A stretch of 64,000 bases of DNA, from NCBI GenBank assembly GCA_022702705.1, contig CM040429.1:7511419-7575418 (forward strand). The letters are read 5' to 3'. The position numbers and the translations under genes were made by a program. This DNA is from Papilionanthe hookeriana x Papilionanthe teres (lineage: Eukaryota > Streptophyta > Magnoliopsida > Asparagales > Orchidaceae). Shown in pieces: positions 1 through 13,440 of the stretch (the first letter of the stretch is position 1; each line of letters starts with the position of its first letter). Under the pieces are notes generated by a model. It was not told the DNA's origin, did not search any database, and saw only the letters and a program-made list of their open reading frames with translations.

Positions 1-1200
1 AGAAGTCCAAATTACAAAAGCAAATTCAATTCACAAAAATCTCTCTCAAAGTCAAATTATACGAAAAGAACCTGACAAAATATGGGCCACAAAAACAAGC
101 TCAAAGAAGTTTTGAGGTACAAAAAACTATGTTGGGGAGGTTTGGGTCACAACATTTCCAACACATAAGTCTAGAAATTAAAACTTACATCAAAAAGATA
201 AGTCACCAAACAACTTTGAGAGGCTCACAAAAATCCCCCAAAAAAACAAGTCATAATTAATAACTTCGGGGATACTTGAGCCTCAAAAATTCCTCCCAGA
301 AAAATTTGGGCTATAGAAAAATAACTTTAAGAGGCATGTCATTAAGAAAAAACTTCCAAAAAAAATTTGGGTTACAACAAATCAACCCCGGAAGGTCGAG
401 TTAGGAAAAACTACCGTCAAAAAGTTCAAATCATAAAATTCCTTTTGCAGAAGTCAAAATTATAAAAAAACAAACCAATGAGGCTCTAGAAGGTTACAAA
501 ACCTTACTAGGGAAGAGATTGGATCATAAAATTTCTTTTGGAGAAGTCTAGATTATGGCAAACAACCAGGAGGATCGGTCATAAAATTCTTTCATGGAGA
601 AATTTTGATGAAAAGAAACTACAACAATAATATCTAGCCCCAAAATCCCTTACGAAAAATTTAGTTTAAAAAAAATATATTTAAAAAAGTTTCAGGTCAC
701 AAAAATATCTTCTACAAGATTCATGTTACAAAAAACTACCATAAAAAGACCCATATTACAAAAAATCCCTCTCAAAGAAGAATGAGTTGCAAAACCACGT
801 AAAAATGCCTCTCAAAATGGTATTCGAACAAACTTAGTCTAAGAGGTTTAGGTCATAAAAACTCTTTTGGAATGAACAAAAGCTGGCATAGAGACATCGA
901 TCACAAAAATTTCCACCAAAGAAGTTCATGTTAGGTAAAACCATCTCAAAAAGGCCAGTCACCAAAATAACTCCCAATGAAGCTTAGCTTATACAAAACA
1001 TCCCAAAAAAGTTTTGGTCACAAAGATCACTCATGTTGAAACCCATATTACAAAAATAATAAAAAATCCTTCCTGGAGAAGCATAGGATACCAAAAACCA
1101 TCCGATAAAATTTCGAGTAACAAAAAATTACCCTTGAAAAACTCTATACAAAAAGAAACTACTCTCAAAGGATTTCGGTTTATAAGACTGTTTTTAATTT
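1..1200. repeat. Degenerate tandem-repeat-like A-rich region
   Basis: The stretch repeats a loose unit of about 35-40 bases built around words such as GGTCACAAAAA, CTCCCAAA and GAAGTT(T), many times from the window start to about 1200. The copies are strongly diverged in sequence and spacing. Short open frames here contain only repeat-derived lysine/threonine-rich sequence and match no family I know. It may be an old minisatellite or a tandem array inside a larger transposon cut off by the window edge. Confidence 0.4.
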
Positions 1201-4200
1201 GAACTCTACATTAGGTCCAAACTCTAAAAACTAAGACTAAAACAAGCACCAACATACTATAAAAAGATAAAGAACCATGAATCTCAATAGATCTACAAGT
1301 TTAATGTGGTGTATATATAGAAAAAAAGTACAAAAGCACCTCTACATATTACTAATCCTACTTAGAAATATCTTTAGAAGGTATCAGCACTAATTTGTAG
1401 CAACTGTAGATGTAGACTAATATTATTATAAAACTAATAAAAACAAAACTATTGATGAAGGCTAAGCCAACTTGTAACTATTGAATAGGTTTGAAAACAA
1501 GCAACTAGTGATACCAGAACTATTCAAAAACAACGGAAACAAAAGCAATTTTATTAAGCAAATGAATTAGGGTTATAAACATGACTCAAAACGGAAATAA
1601 AATACAACACCAATCTCTCACTAGGGTCGGAAGAGAATATCTGAAGATGATGGTGGCGTCAGCGATGTGGTTAAGAATAGTAGTGGTAGGGAGTAGGAAA
1701 TAGTTGTTGAAAGGTAGGGATGGTGGTGGTCGATGGCTAGGAGTTGGGGAGAAAGGAATAGGTTGGCTGGCGAAAAATATTAGGAGAGGTTGGAGAAGAT
1801 ATTGGCAGGTGATAAGGCGTTAGGAAGGGTTAGCGGTTGTATGGTGTGGCTGGAGAGGAAGGACGTTAAGTATGGTCGCATGGGAGGAGGTGGCAGGGTG
1901 CTGGTTGGCAGCTGGATGGGTTGGACAGCAAGTACTGCTGCAGGGAAAGGGGGCGGCAGGCCAACATGAAGTAGTTGGGTGGCCGGCACCTAAGGGAAGA
2001 AGGGGGGAAGAGGTATAGAGAAAATCAGAGAAGATACAACACAACCTCGGAGAATGATACACCCGAAGCACCACCAATCGTCAGATACAACCCTCACAAG
2101 GGAAGACAGACTTCTACCTAAATCTAAAATGAAACTCACCAAAATATAACCCTAATTCAGCAAACACACACATTTATAATAGATAATAGATACAATAGGA
2201 AGGGAATGTTTCCCCTTTGGGCTTCAACCAGAAAGGAAGGAGGAAGAAACGTCAAAACAGAGAAAACGAACGCTTTGGAGGTAATTCTTGCCCCTTGGGA
2301 GTGGATGACCGGTCGGTCCAGCCTCCTGTTGGACAGAAATACTTCAGGATGAACTAAATGGCCGATTCAGCCATTCCCCGAGCCCCGATTAGCTAGTTCC
2401 CCTCTTCCTCGAGTCTTGCGTGCCTCCAAGCCCGCATTAGCTAATTAGTGAGATAGCTATAGAAACTATATAAGCCTTGCTAAAAGAAAACACTGTGCCA
2501 AAAAGAAAAATGAAACACTTTGTAAGCTCTCAAAAAATAATGCCTACTCCATCTACATCAATAATGGAAACCTAGTGCAATGAAGTCTCTAGTTTTAGCT
2601 TAATGATAACATTGTTGGAAGCCAAAGCATCATAAACATTATTGTTAGTCTCCCTCTATGGGTTTTTAGTATTTTAGGCAATCATCTTGGTATCCCACAA
2701 GAAAGTCTCACCAAATAACTATTGAATCATAGGAATAGACAAACATAAACACATCTCTGAGGCAATAAAAATGTCACTTAAAACATAAAGAGAGGTAATC
2801 AAAACATGCTTTTAAACAAAGATGCTCATGAAACAAGAAGAAACAAGTTAGCAACCCTAAAAAGAAAAATGGTAAAAAGCATGTTAAGCCAAAGTGCATG
2901 CCAATGGAAACCTCCTTGAAGAAATCTGCACAAAGGACGGGGAATATGGGATGCCCCATTAAATTCCCATCCTCAAATAAGTAGAAGTGAAGCGTGTGCA
3001 AATTAAAGCAAAAGGATAAATATCAGGAAGCATAGAAGGTCCTAGCTCCTCTATTAAAATCAACCTTACATGCCTCTCTAAGGGCACCAAGGCAATGGAT
3101 AAACCATTAAAATCTAAGCGAAAACAAAAGACACGAGTTTACACTACAAGAATCCAATAAGAATAAAAGTAAGTTAGAACAAAATGTTTGAATAAATATT
3201 ATTCTGATTACAAGAAATAACAACCCTGAGTGTCAACTAATGAGCCTATCGATATTATTGTCCTCCTTTTAGGTATAGATGCCATTGCTTTGGAACCTTT
3301 ATCAAACAATCTTCTATAAGATCCCTAAAGAATACTATAATCTCTTTGGTGATATCGTAAACATCCCATATTTAACATAAACCAGAAGGTAAGTTGGATG
3401 GGGTAAGCCTACCTATCACTAGTACCAGCTAAACTATCTAAAGTTAATAGACAAAAATGAAAACCAAAAACCAACCTCAATAAAAAAATAAAATAAAATA
3501 AAATAAAATCCACAATGTAAAAGCACGGGAAAAGAAATAGAATCATAAGACCAACCAAGGCCAAAAGATCCAATACTCTTGAAACTTTCAGAAAACCCTT
3601 ATCAGGTGTGGCCTAAATGTAATCAAATTGGTGGATCACCCAATAAGGCTAGAAATGTTCAACGAAAAAAAAAAAAAAAAGACTCAAATCATTATATCCA
3701 ATTTGGTCGAAGCCTAATCAACCACTTGCTGAGAAAAAAAATCTCAATTGAATCAGTTCGAGAGTCCTACAAAACTAAAACCCCAAACCTCACCTCGTAA
3801 ATCATTAAAAAGACCTAAATATCCAATATTTGTACTAAATCAAGTCTCTAATTCAATTGTTGAGGTGTTAAGATAAAAAGACACTAATCTTTATGACAAG
3901 AGCATGTACTCCCATCAAATGATAGAAAATAGGATACCTACTATGAATAAAGAAATCTAAAAAAGCTTGTTGATCAAAAAAAGAGGTTAAATCTAAAATT
4001 AATGCCTCGATAATGTTTTTGTTCTTGATTAAAAACAACAAAATCATGCACGGGCCAAGACAGTCCTCTTGCCCCAAGATACAAGGTTGGCCATTAGCAA
4101 CATCTCAAAAAGGAGAATCATCTGACAGCCAAGAATATGAATAGTTCTTAACCAATTAAAACCAATCGCTCGCTCAATAATCAGAGATGGAAAGCATTAC

Positions 4201-5914
4201 CTAATTTCTAAATTAATACTTCAAAATTCTTAGAAAACTTGCATGAACATTTTCTGCTTTGAGTTTTCAAGAAGAGCAGTAAAATATATCCATGCATCAC
4301 AAGAATCATAAAGCTTTAATTACAAAAGGTGGCTCGTGGCTGAAAGTTTATATGTGATAAAATTCATCATTCAGAGTTAGAAAAAATAATGAAAATTCAT
4401 CAAGTTACATTCAAAATTACTTGTACAACCCTTGCTTGGCTCGTAATCTATCCAATGATTACTCTTCTCAACACAAACAAAACAATATTTGATATCAATC
4501 AATTTTCAATAGTGCAACTCAAATTCATTTGAATAGGATACCAGCATATTATTAAATGATTGGTAGAAAAGGCATTAGTAAAGCCATCTATCAATAAACT
4601 ATATGCACATTGGTATAAACCCAACTCTATTGAAGTAGAGTTTCCATTTGTTATTATAAAAAATATATTGCTGGTAAAAAAATGCCCTATTATAAAGCCT
4701 AACAAAGATTTATCCAGCAAATAACATATACTTAACCCAATTCAAATCACTACATATTAAGCATAAGATTAATCATTTAAATTGAACCTACACTAGCATA
4801 TATAAAGTGATCATAGAACTAATTTTTTGGGTCTATAGGTATTCCAAAAAAAAAATTTAAAATAATAATTACATTTTATAACAAAATTATAATATTATAA
4901 AACACAAATAACAAAACATCTGCACAATATTGTTGATGTATACAAACACTTAAATAAACAAACATAAATTTTTCAACATACTTAATGTTTGGAGACTCAA
5001 ATAATCTGGACGGTAACTTCCTACTCTAATTACAAGGTATCGCTTTTCTTGCAGCTAGAGAGAACGCCACTTGTTATCAACTTCATATGATGAAACCAAT
5101 ACATGCTACATCAACATTCTCCCTAGATCAAAAACAACTCAATATGATTACCACACAATATCTATAGTTAGGTGTTTTACATGCTAAGATGCCATAAAGA
5201 CAATCAGCACCTCACTTGTTCACCTTGGATCTACCATGAGATGGATATCCTCAGTTTATAAACTCAAAAAGGTCTTCAAACATGCAAGCGTACTTCTTGC
5301 TCTTCATTCAACTCCAACTATTTTTTCACCAAAAGATGTAATGTTCACAGGGACCTTTAGGAGCTTGGAAAAGGCTTTTTAGTAATTCTAGCAAAAAATG
5401 CACATGTAGCAAGTACACATTATTTTAAATGAGATATTTATTTAGTATTATTTAAAAAATTTAATTGCATTAAAGTATCATAAGTTCATTATTTGCATTC
5501 TTAAATCCTAATAATCAATATTGAAATTAAATCTTCATTATTTTAGGGAAAAAGTGATGTCAATCTAAATCTAAATGTTTTTTTCCTCCTTGTTAAAGTA
5601 ATTGTTTGATCTTCCTTATGATTTAGTACATAGAAGTTAACTATCCCTCTACGATTGTAGTACCTAACAAACCTGATAAAAAAAATCCTACATAAATATA
5701 AGCTCAATCATAAAACTTTCCCAATAAAGAGGAAATAGCTATTTGTAATGTAGATGAAAATTTTACCGGTCTATATTTAAGACTAAAACATTTCTATCAC
5801 AAATGTAAGCAAATTAAGTTATCCTCTCTCGTTTCAAAGTTGACTTACAATATTTTCGCTAGCAAATAAATGTAATTACATAGAAGTGAAACTCATAAAA
5901 TCAAAAGAGGCAAA
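1201..5914. other. Intergenic DNA without a recognisable gene
   Basis: I see no coding frame with a recognisable domain on either strand. The part at 1620-2090 is G-rich with repeated GGTGG/GGTTGG words and gives only low-complexity proline/serine-rich frames on the minus strand. The rest is AT-rich with homopolymer runs, for example the A-run near 3666-3680. It is probably decayed transposon sequence, but I cannot assign a family. Confidence 0.5.
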
Positions 5915-5989
5915 ATAAAAGAAAAGTGACGAGGCAACAACAGCAGCAACAACAACAACAACAACAACAAAGCCTTAATCCCACTAAGT

Positions 5990-8256
5990 GGGTTCGGCTA
6001 CATGAATCATATTTCTCCATTGCAACCTATTTAGTGTCATATTTTCATTTAATTCTAATAAATTAATATCTTTATTTATACAATAAGCCCAAGTCTTCCT
6101 AGATCTACCTCTACCTTTCTTAACATAAGTCGGATTTAAAACATCCACTCTCCTAATTGGATCATCAGATAGTCTATGTCTAATGTGACCAAAACCATCT
6201 AAGACGACTGTCTCTTATTTTTTTCGTCACTGGAGCTACACCAACCCTATCACGGATATATTCATTTTGCATTGTCTTTTATTTGTAAAGCCACTCATCC
6301 ACATAATCATTCTCATCTCGGCAACACTTAACTAAGTATTATACTTCTCTTTTAAAGGCCAACATTCAGCGCCATTGAGCATTGCAGGTCTCACCACCAT
6401 CTTATAAAAATTTCCTTTCAGCCTAAGCGGTACTTTTCTATCACAAAAAAGGCCCGAAGCATTCCTCCACTTCAACCAACCAACTTGAATTCTACTATTA
6501 ACATCCCCATTTATATCACCATCGTTTTGAACAATAGACCCGAGATATCTAAATCATTCACACCTTTTAATAATTTGATCATCCAAAATTACACTTCTGT
6601 TACTAGAGCTACTACTACTACTAAAATTACATTTCACGTAGTCAATTTTAGTTCTACTCAAACGAAGGCCTTTAGACTCCAATTTGGACCTCCAATTATT
6701 GGCTTTTTCTCTAGTCTTATCCAAGAGAATGATATCATCAGCAAAAAACATACACCAAGGTACATCCTCCTGTAAATGTCCAGTAAGACCATCCATAACT
6801 AAAGCCAAAAAGATATGGGCTTAAAGTTGATTCCTAATGTAATCCAACATAAATAGGAAAATATTTGGTCAATCCTCCGTCAGTTCAAACACAGGTAACA
6901 GCTCTAGTATACATATCTTTAATGACTTGAACATAAGTCATATTAACACCTTTCTTCTCAAGAAATCTACAAAGGATATTCCTTGGAACCTTATCGTAAG
7001 CTTTTTCTAAATCAATAAAAATCAAATGTAGATCCTCCTTATTTTATTTGAACTTCTCCATCAAACTTCTCAATAAATGTATAGCTTCCATAGTAGATTT
7101 GCCCAGCATAAATCCAAATTGATTGTGAGAAATCTTTATAATACGCCTTAACCTAAGTTCAATTACCCTATCCTACAATTTTAAAGTATGACACATCAAC
7201 TTAATTCCCCTATAATTTGCATACTCTTGTGCATCACATTTATTCTTAAAAATGGGGACCAAAATACTCTTCCTCCATTCCTCATACATCTTTTCAGTTT
7301 TTAAAATAATATTAACGAGAATAGTAAGCCAAGAAACTCTTAAATCTACTAAATACTTCTACTTCAATTGGGATGTCATTAGGTCCTACGGACTTTTCAC
7401 CCTTGATTTCCTTTAAAGCCTCCACAACTTTTTTTACCAATGTGGCGGTAAAAATCAAATGTTTTATTATTATTAACGATATTAAGATTACAGAGGTCGA
7501 TCGTATTTTCTGAACTTCATTAAAAAGTTTATCAAAATAACTCACCCACCTATGTTGAAAATCTTTCTAAGAAAAACACTTTTTGATTTTCATCTTTAAT
7601 ACACTTGAGTTAAATATTTACTTATATTTTTCTTTATGTGGCTAGTTTATACATATATTTTTCACCCTCCTTAGTATATAATATATTATAAAGATCACTA
7701 AAAACAGAATTTTTAGCGTCGCAGATTGTTCTTTTATATTCCATGCGGGTTGTTTGATATTTTTCTCGCCTTCTCTCAGCTTTTACATTTAGACCAATTT
7801 TTATAACATAACTTCTTATATTTTATATTTTTCTGCACAATATTATTCCAACGCCAACTAATTTTATTCATAGAAACTTTTTATTTTGATGCTCCAAGTA
7901 CATCTTTTACCACTTGTTTAATTGTGTTTATTATTTTATCCCAAATAGCATTTGTTTCTTCGTGAACATCCCAAATTTTAAAATCTTGAATTTTACTTAA
8001 AAAATAATTTTATTTGTCTTTTAGATACCCCATCTAATTTTTGGATGATTTATTCTTGTATTATTTATTTTACAACTCTTCATCTTAAATCTAGAACTAA
8101 TAATCGATGTTGGGTACTTGAAACCTTACTTTGAATGACTTTACAATATTTACAATCTCGACGATCTCTTCTTCTCATGCTAAAAAAATCAATTTGTGTT
8201 TTATTAAATTCATTTTTATCAGTAATAAGATGCTCATCTCTTTTTGACTAAAGTAT
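5990..8256 (-). pseudogene. RTE reverse transcriptase and linker of the outer element (decayed)
   Basis: This is the part of the outer RTE lying 3' of the nested insertion. Reading from the 5' side on the minus strand it starts after DFVIT with TNTLVKKR, then the end of the endonuclease domain (KTQIDFF, RRRDRRDCKYCKV), the linker, the start of the RT (ALKEIKGEKSVGPNDIPIEV near 7400), the catalytic FADDI block, and the 3' tail. RT would normally prime reverse transcription at the nicked target. Stops and frameshifts break it in many places, so no functional protein is expected. Confidence 0.8.
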
Positions 8257-8276
8257 TAGTAATAACAAAATCATAC

Positions 8277-9420
8277 AACAACAACAACAACAAAGCCTTA
8301 ATCCCACTAAGTGGGGTCGGCTACATGAATCATTTTTCTCCATTGTGTCTTATTCAGTGACAAATTTTCGTTTAATTCTAATAAATTAAGATCATTTTTT
8401 ATGCAATAAGCCCAAGTTTTCCTAGGTCTACCTCTGCCTTTCTTAACGTAAGTTGTATCTACATCTACTCTCTTAATCGGATCATCAGGTGGTCGACGTT
8501 TAATGTGAACAAACCATCTAAGGCGACTCTCTCTCTAATTTTATCTGTCACCGGTGCAACACCAACCCTATTACGGATATATTCATTTTGCATTTTGTCT
8601 CTAAGTGTAAAGCCACTCATCCAGCTAATCATTCTCATCTCGGCAACACTTAAATTAACATTATGCTTCTCTTTTAAAGACCAACATTCAGCACCATAGA
8701 GCATTGCAAGTCTCACCACCATCTTATAAAATTTTCCTTTCAGTCTAAGAGGTACTTTTCTATCACACAATAGGCCAAACGCATTCCTCCACTTCAACCA
8801 ATCAACCTGAATTCTACTATTAACATCCCCATCTATATCACCAACGCTTCGAACAATGGACCCGAGATATCTAAATCGTCCACACCTTTTAATAATTTGA
8901 TCGCCCAAAGATACACTTCTGTCACTAGGCCTACTATTACTAAAATTACATTCCATGTATTCAGTTTTAGTTCTACTCAAACGAAGAACTTTAGACTCCA
9001 ATGTAGACCTCCATAATTCAGGTTCTTTCTGGGCTTTTTCTCTCGTCTTATCCACAAGGAGGATATCATCAGCAAAAAACATACACCAAGGTACATCCTC
9101 TTGTAAATACCCAGTAAGACCATTCATAAATAAAGCGAAAAGATATGGGCTTAAAGGCGATCCTTGATGTAAACCAACAGAAATAGTAAAATAATTGGTC
9201 AATCCTCCTTCAGTTCGAACACATGTAACAGCTCTAGCATACATATCTTTAATGACTCGAATATAAGTCATATCAACACCTTTCTTCTCAAGGACTCTCC
9301 AAAGAACATCTCTAGGAACCTTATCGTAAGCTTTTTCTAAATCAATAAAAATCAAATGTAGATCCTCCTTATTATCTCTGTACTTCTCCATCAAACCTCT
9401 CAATAAATGTATAGCTTTCA
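8277..9420 (-). mobile_element. Nested 5'-truncated RTE LINE copy with perfect target duplication
   Basis: A second RTE copy sits inside the first. Its 3' end has the (TTG)n tail and CCACTAAGTGGG word (8303-8315 region), and its 5' end stops within the RT at the residues MKAIHLLRG. The same 20 bases (TAGTAATAAC followed by AAAATCATAC) lie at 8257-8276 and 9421-9440, immediately outside both ends. This is a textbook target-site duplication for target-primed reverse transcription. The RT block (FADDI at 9062-9076) is intact and better preserved than the outer copy, so the nested insertion is younger. Confidence 0.92.
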
Positions 9421-9529
9421 TAGTAATAACAAAATCATACGCTAAAACAAAATCTAATATGACAATACATTCTTCATTAATTACTCTAAAACCGTAGCCA
9501 CCATGAATATTTCTGAAATCTTCTACCAC
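8465..9529 (-). pseudogene. Chimeric endonuclease-RT open frame made by the nested RTE insertion
   Basis: A 354-codon uninterrupted frame. Residues 1 to about 36 (VEDFRNIHGGYGF to FVIT) belong to the endonuclease domain of the outer element. From MKAIHLLRG onwards it is the RT of the inserted copy, with DLEKAYDKVPR, the LHQGSPLSPYLF block, MFFADDILLVDKTREK and the RTE C-terminal region (RFRYLGS; MISWMSGFTLRDK). The fusion falls exactly at the target-duplication boundary. It lacks most of the endonuclease and the RT N-terminus, so it is unlikely to be active despite being open. Annotation pipelines may call it a gene. Confidence 0.85.
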
Positions 9530-9539
9530 CCTACCGACA

Positions 9540-9905
9540 TGTTCATTTAAATCTACTCCATAAAATTTTTTTCTTCAAGAGATATCATTTGTATTAAATC
9601 TTTTAAGTCATTCCAGAATTTATCTTTAGAATCTATTTCTAAACCTACATGAGGCACATAAGCAGTTGTAATATTAAAAATCTTAGTATCAATAATAATC
9701 TTAAGTCCTATAATTTTATGTCCAACTCTATTAATATTTACAATATTATCTATCAAACTCTTATCTATAATTACACATAAACCATATCTAGTGTGACTCT
9801 TACCAGAATACCAAAGTTTAAAACCTAACTTATCAATCTACTAGGCCTTTTCTCCAACCCATTTAGTTTCATGAATACATAAGATATTTTTCTTTCTATG
9901 AATCA
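9540..9905 (-). pseudogene. RTE endonuclease fragment of the outer element
   Basis: Minus-strand frames encode an APE-like endonuclease start: CIHETKWVGEKA, then GFKLWYSGKSHTRYGL, then KIIGLKI with FNITTAYVPHVGLE and KFWNDLKDLI. These are the nuclease core motifs of RTE ORFs, and the QETKWVG-type glutamate motif is recognisable. A stop follows the GEKA motif and another lies near 9553, so the domain is broken. It continues into the nested-copy junction at 9440. Confidence 0.75.
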
Positions 9906-9932
9906 TTATATCAAATAATAAAAGGAAAGTGA

Positions 9933-12900
9933 TTAGAAAACAAAAAAATATATATTTATCAACACACCTGATGAGTGAGTGTAAAATTTTTCCAATGCAA
10001 CTAGCTCATATTTCATTTACTGGCCAGGTAATGATTAGAAAATAACCTAATCCCACCACAAGCAACTCAACAAAACTAAAAAAAAACTAATAAAAGAACT
10101 CCAGAAAAGATGATTTACCGTAAATTGTATTTGAACAACTCAATTAAGCATGAATTGCTGGAAACTAGAAAAACAAGGTTTAAAAACAATAAACTAAAGC
10201 AAGAGCTGAATTAAAAGTGCCTTAAAAAAATTCCACCGCGTTACTAACTATGTTAAGTATGTCATAAGGACTTATTTGTTTGCCTGAAGTTCAAAAGCAT
10301 ACTTTGATAGACAATTAAGTTTTTCATATTCATCAATTGGTCGGATTTATTTGAAACTAATATTAATTTCAAACATCCTCGAAACTCCTGCAAAAATAAT
10401 TAGTTTATTCTCACATTCAAAATCAGTGAAAGCAATACAAGGAACCAAAAAAGCACTAAGATAAAAATAAATAAATATATATATTTGCCATATATGAACA
10501 CATCTCTACGTAATATCCTACATAACAGTGCCTAATCAGCATCAGGCCTTCTCCCAAATGCTACAAATAGAACAAAAGATTCAACAATGAGACCGAATTT
10601 GTACCACGCGATTCGAGCCGCAGCACATCCCTGGTACGAACAGCAAGTAAACAGGAGACAACGTCCAGCAGAACGACGACGGTGAGCGTTGAGGTCAATG
10701 GAAGAGAAGCAAGCAAATGGATGGAAGGTACAGAACGGCGAAGGATTACGCCGACGGGAAGAGGAGGTCGGCGGTGAGATCTGAGGCAGGAGGCGAAGTG
10801 GGGCGACCAGGTCTAGGCATTTGAGATGCGCATTTTTTGTGGCAGTTCGGTAATTTTAAGTTTGCTGGGTTTCTACTAATTTTAATTTAATTGAAAGTTT
10901 GTTTTTGATGAAAATATTTCTATGGTTTAATTTCTAGATGTTTTTATAGCCATTATTGACCAGCGTTGATTTGAATCTGATTTTAATATGACTTAAAACG
11001 CATAGCAATGATCCATATACGATTCATATATAAGCATTAGACACTTTTATTCGAACAATGTTAGAACCTGATTTTGAGCTTCATGTCACAAAAAATCACA
11101 TTGATGCATTTAAAATCATCAAATTGAAGTCTAATTTTAGCAAGTTTATAGTCAAACTATATGTCTCAATGAGATGAGATGAACCTAACGACATAAAAAA
11201 TGATTTATTCCAAGTCTAAATGAGTCTAGATGAAGCGCTTAACGCAAGTTAAGAATTTTTAATTAAAAAAATGAGGGGATCGAATAATCTTCAATTTTTT
11301 CATGTTTATAGTCATATCAAATGTATTGATCAAATAAAAAATAAAAATACGAGTGAGTCTAATATCACTCAAATCTAATGCAAATATTGAAGCATTTAAA
11401 CAAGCAAAAAAAAATTGATTAAAAAACACTCTAAATTTATGAATAATGGTAATAATGAAGTTTGTAATTTAATCGTTATTTTTGCATAGGGATAAAATAG
11501 GAGATAAAAAATGAATGGAGTTTAGGGGTCTAAAGGTCCTTGAGATGTACATGGCATTGGATTGTTATAGTTATATCGTCTCGCATGATAGTTGATCCTA
11601 ATCATCACTATCAATTATTCAATATCATAAGATTGTATTTGCATGATTGTATGTTTACTAACTGCCATTATCATTCATTAAGCATTATATGATCGTCACC
11701 ACCCATCCACCGTTATTGCATCACGACCACCTGATCATCGCCACTTAATTGTTGTCTTTGGCCTGAGCACGCTAAACTACTGCCATTAGTCCACCATCAA
11801 CAAACCATAGTCGTTGAACCACTATCACTTGAATAGACATCCAATTGATTTGTTTTTAAAATTTGTATAAATGGCATTTAATTGTTTGCATTTTTGTATG
11901 ATTATGATAGGCTTTGAGAAAGGTTTTTTTGGTTATTTTTTAAGTTGCAGCAAAAAAAGCGATCAAACGGAACACAAAACGATCAAATTGAAGAAAGTTG
12001 TGGATTGGCGCCTAGGCGTCAGGCTAGTGGCTCCTAGGCGCCCTTCCCAACCTAAATTGGTGCAGATTCCCAAGAGCGTGGAAAGTTGGTGTTGTTAAAC
12101 AGTGCCTGCAGTGTCAATTGTTAAAAACTTCTGCTTAAATGATGACACCCAGGTGTCAAAACATGAAAATTGGCAGTATTGAATAGTTCGGACTTCGGTT
12201 CGCTCTAAGAAGTTTGAAAAGCTAGAGCATGAAATTAAAAGTGTTTTTTCCTTTATTTTGTCATTCTAAATAGAGGAAATATGGAAAATACATAAAAAAT
12301 ATCTGTAAGAAGTTTTAAAGCAAGTTTTCAAGATAGATAGTAAAATTGTGAGAATGCTTGTAATTTAATCTACATTTTTAGAAACTTAAGGAGATAAGTA
12401 TACTAAATTTTAGTTTGTTTTCTTTTAGAAACATTTGTGAGAATCTTCCGTGTGATATATATTCTAAATACAATGTTTGCGTTGTCAAAATTTGGCATGG
12501 TCAGAGAATATATTTTTTGTTCCCTTTGTTGCGGAAGTGTGGGGATAATTGCTTAGCATTTTGATGTGATAATTGTGTGAAAACTATTAAATGGTGTTGG
12601 AATAACTTAGAAAATCATTGAGTTTTAACCTGGTTAAGTAATTTGTTAATAATAATCATGATTATAGAAATTTGGGAGGAATCTATAAGAACGATAAAGT
12701 TATACACACAAAGGAATTGGAATAAAAATATCTTATTTGAATTCGTGCAAACTAATTTGGGAGCAAGGTTATTTGAAACTTTTCATTTGATTTATGGAAC
12801 TAAACGAACGGATTGTCAAATTTTCTTAGGCTACTAGAAAAATATATGAAAGGTCTTTCTTCTGTTTGACACCTGTTTTTGAATCATTTGCTAGACTTTA

Positions 12901-13440
12901 CTCCCTACATAACTACTTCAAAGGAGATATTTGAGACATTTTCTTGAATTGATAACTCTCTTTTTTTTTGTTGGTTTAAAACTTAGGTTTAGTTCACTTT
13001 TAAACTTAGGATAGTAACTTAATTAAACTTTGAATCTTTTATATTTTAGGTTTGTGCTGATAACTATAGGCTATAAATTTTCCTATTGGAGTTCATCTCA
13101 TTACCTATGGGATTCCAAATGCTACTGACATGCCACATATATTTGTGTGAGCCATTTGTGCTTTGCAACACTTGGTGCGTGCAAGTTTTGAGTGTTGTTG
13201 CTGTGGAACGATGATGAATTTAAATTAGAAAAATTTTAGTTGAACATTTAAGTCTTAGAGTTGAAAACCATAATGTTTATTGTTCCTGTATCTATATTGT
13301 CTGCCTTTATTTACAAAATCTAAAATTATCCCATTTAATACTGGTTTAATTGTGCACTTGTATCTTTTATTTCTTTTGACTATTGCAAACTATTGTTGAT
13401 TACTTTACCCTGTTGTGTACTTGTTATTTTCTTTTAGCAT
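9933..13440. other. Intergenic DNA, no recognisable gene
   Basis: Mostly AT-rich sequence with no coding frame that I can assign to a family. A frame at 11871-12098 and one at 12643-12837 are open but short and unlike known proteins. A GC-rich patch near 10560-10830 is listed separately. The segment 12000-12200 contains repeated GGCGCCTAGGCG-type words, possibly a piece of an LTR, but no second copy was found here. Confidence 0.45.
10560..10830. other. Isolated GC-rich patch (possible 5' exon or captured fragment)
   Basis: About 270 bases are clearly richer in G and C than the AT-rich surroundings, with many CG dinucleotides and purine-rich triplets. Such patches often mark promoters, 5' UTR/first exons or captured gene fragments. 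A short minus-strand frame starts MPRPGRPTSPPASDL but ends quickly. No splice-linked partner was found, and I cannot say which strand, if any, is transcribed. Confidence 0.25.

Larger units (their letters stand above)
5930..9917 (-). mobile_element. RTE-clade non-LTR retrotransposon, 5' truncated, hosting a nested RTE copy
   Basis: The element reads on the minus strand. Its 3' end is a (TTG)n tail, seen as (CAA)n at about 5934-5970 on the + strand, preceded by the palindromic word CCACTAAGTGGG typical of plant RTE LINEs and their partner SINEs. Going 5' it encodes the C-terminal tail, reverse transcriptase (FADDI at 6731-6745), the linker, and an APE-type endonuclease that ends near 9905 in a frame containing CIHETKWVGEKA. 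A candidate target-site duplication flanks it: 15 bases at 5915-5929 and 9918-9932, matching at 14 positions (ATAAAAGAAAAGTGA / ATAAAAGGAAAGTGA). Without the nested insert the element is about 2.8 kb and lacks its extreme 5' end. The frames carry many stops and shifts, so it is dead. Confidence 0.85.

Noticed and set aside
8465..9529. Treating the 354-codon RTE frame as a host or functional RT gene
   Set aside because: It is a fusion across an insertion junction and lacks most of the endonuclease and the RT N-terminus.
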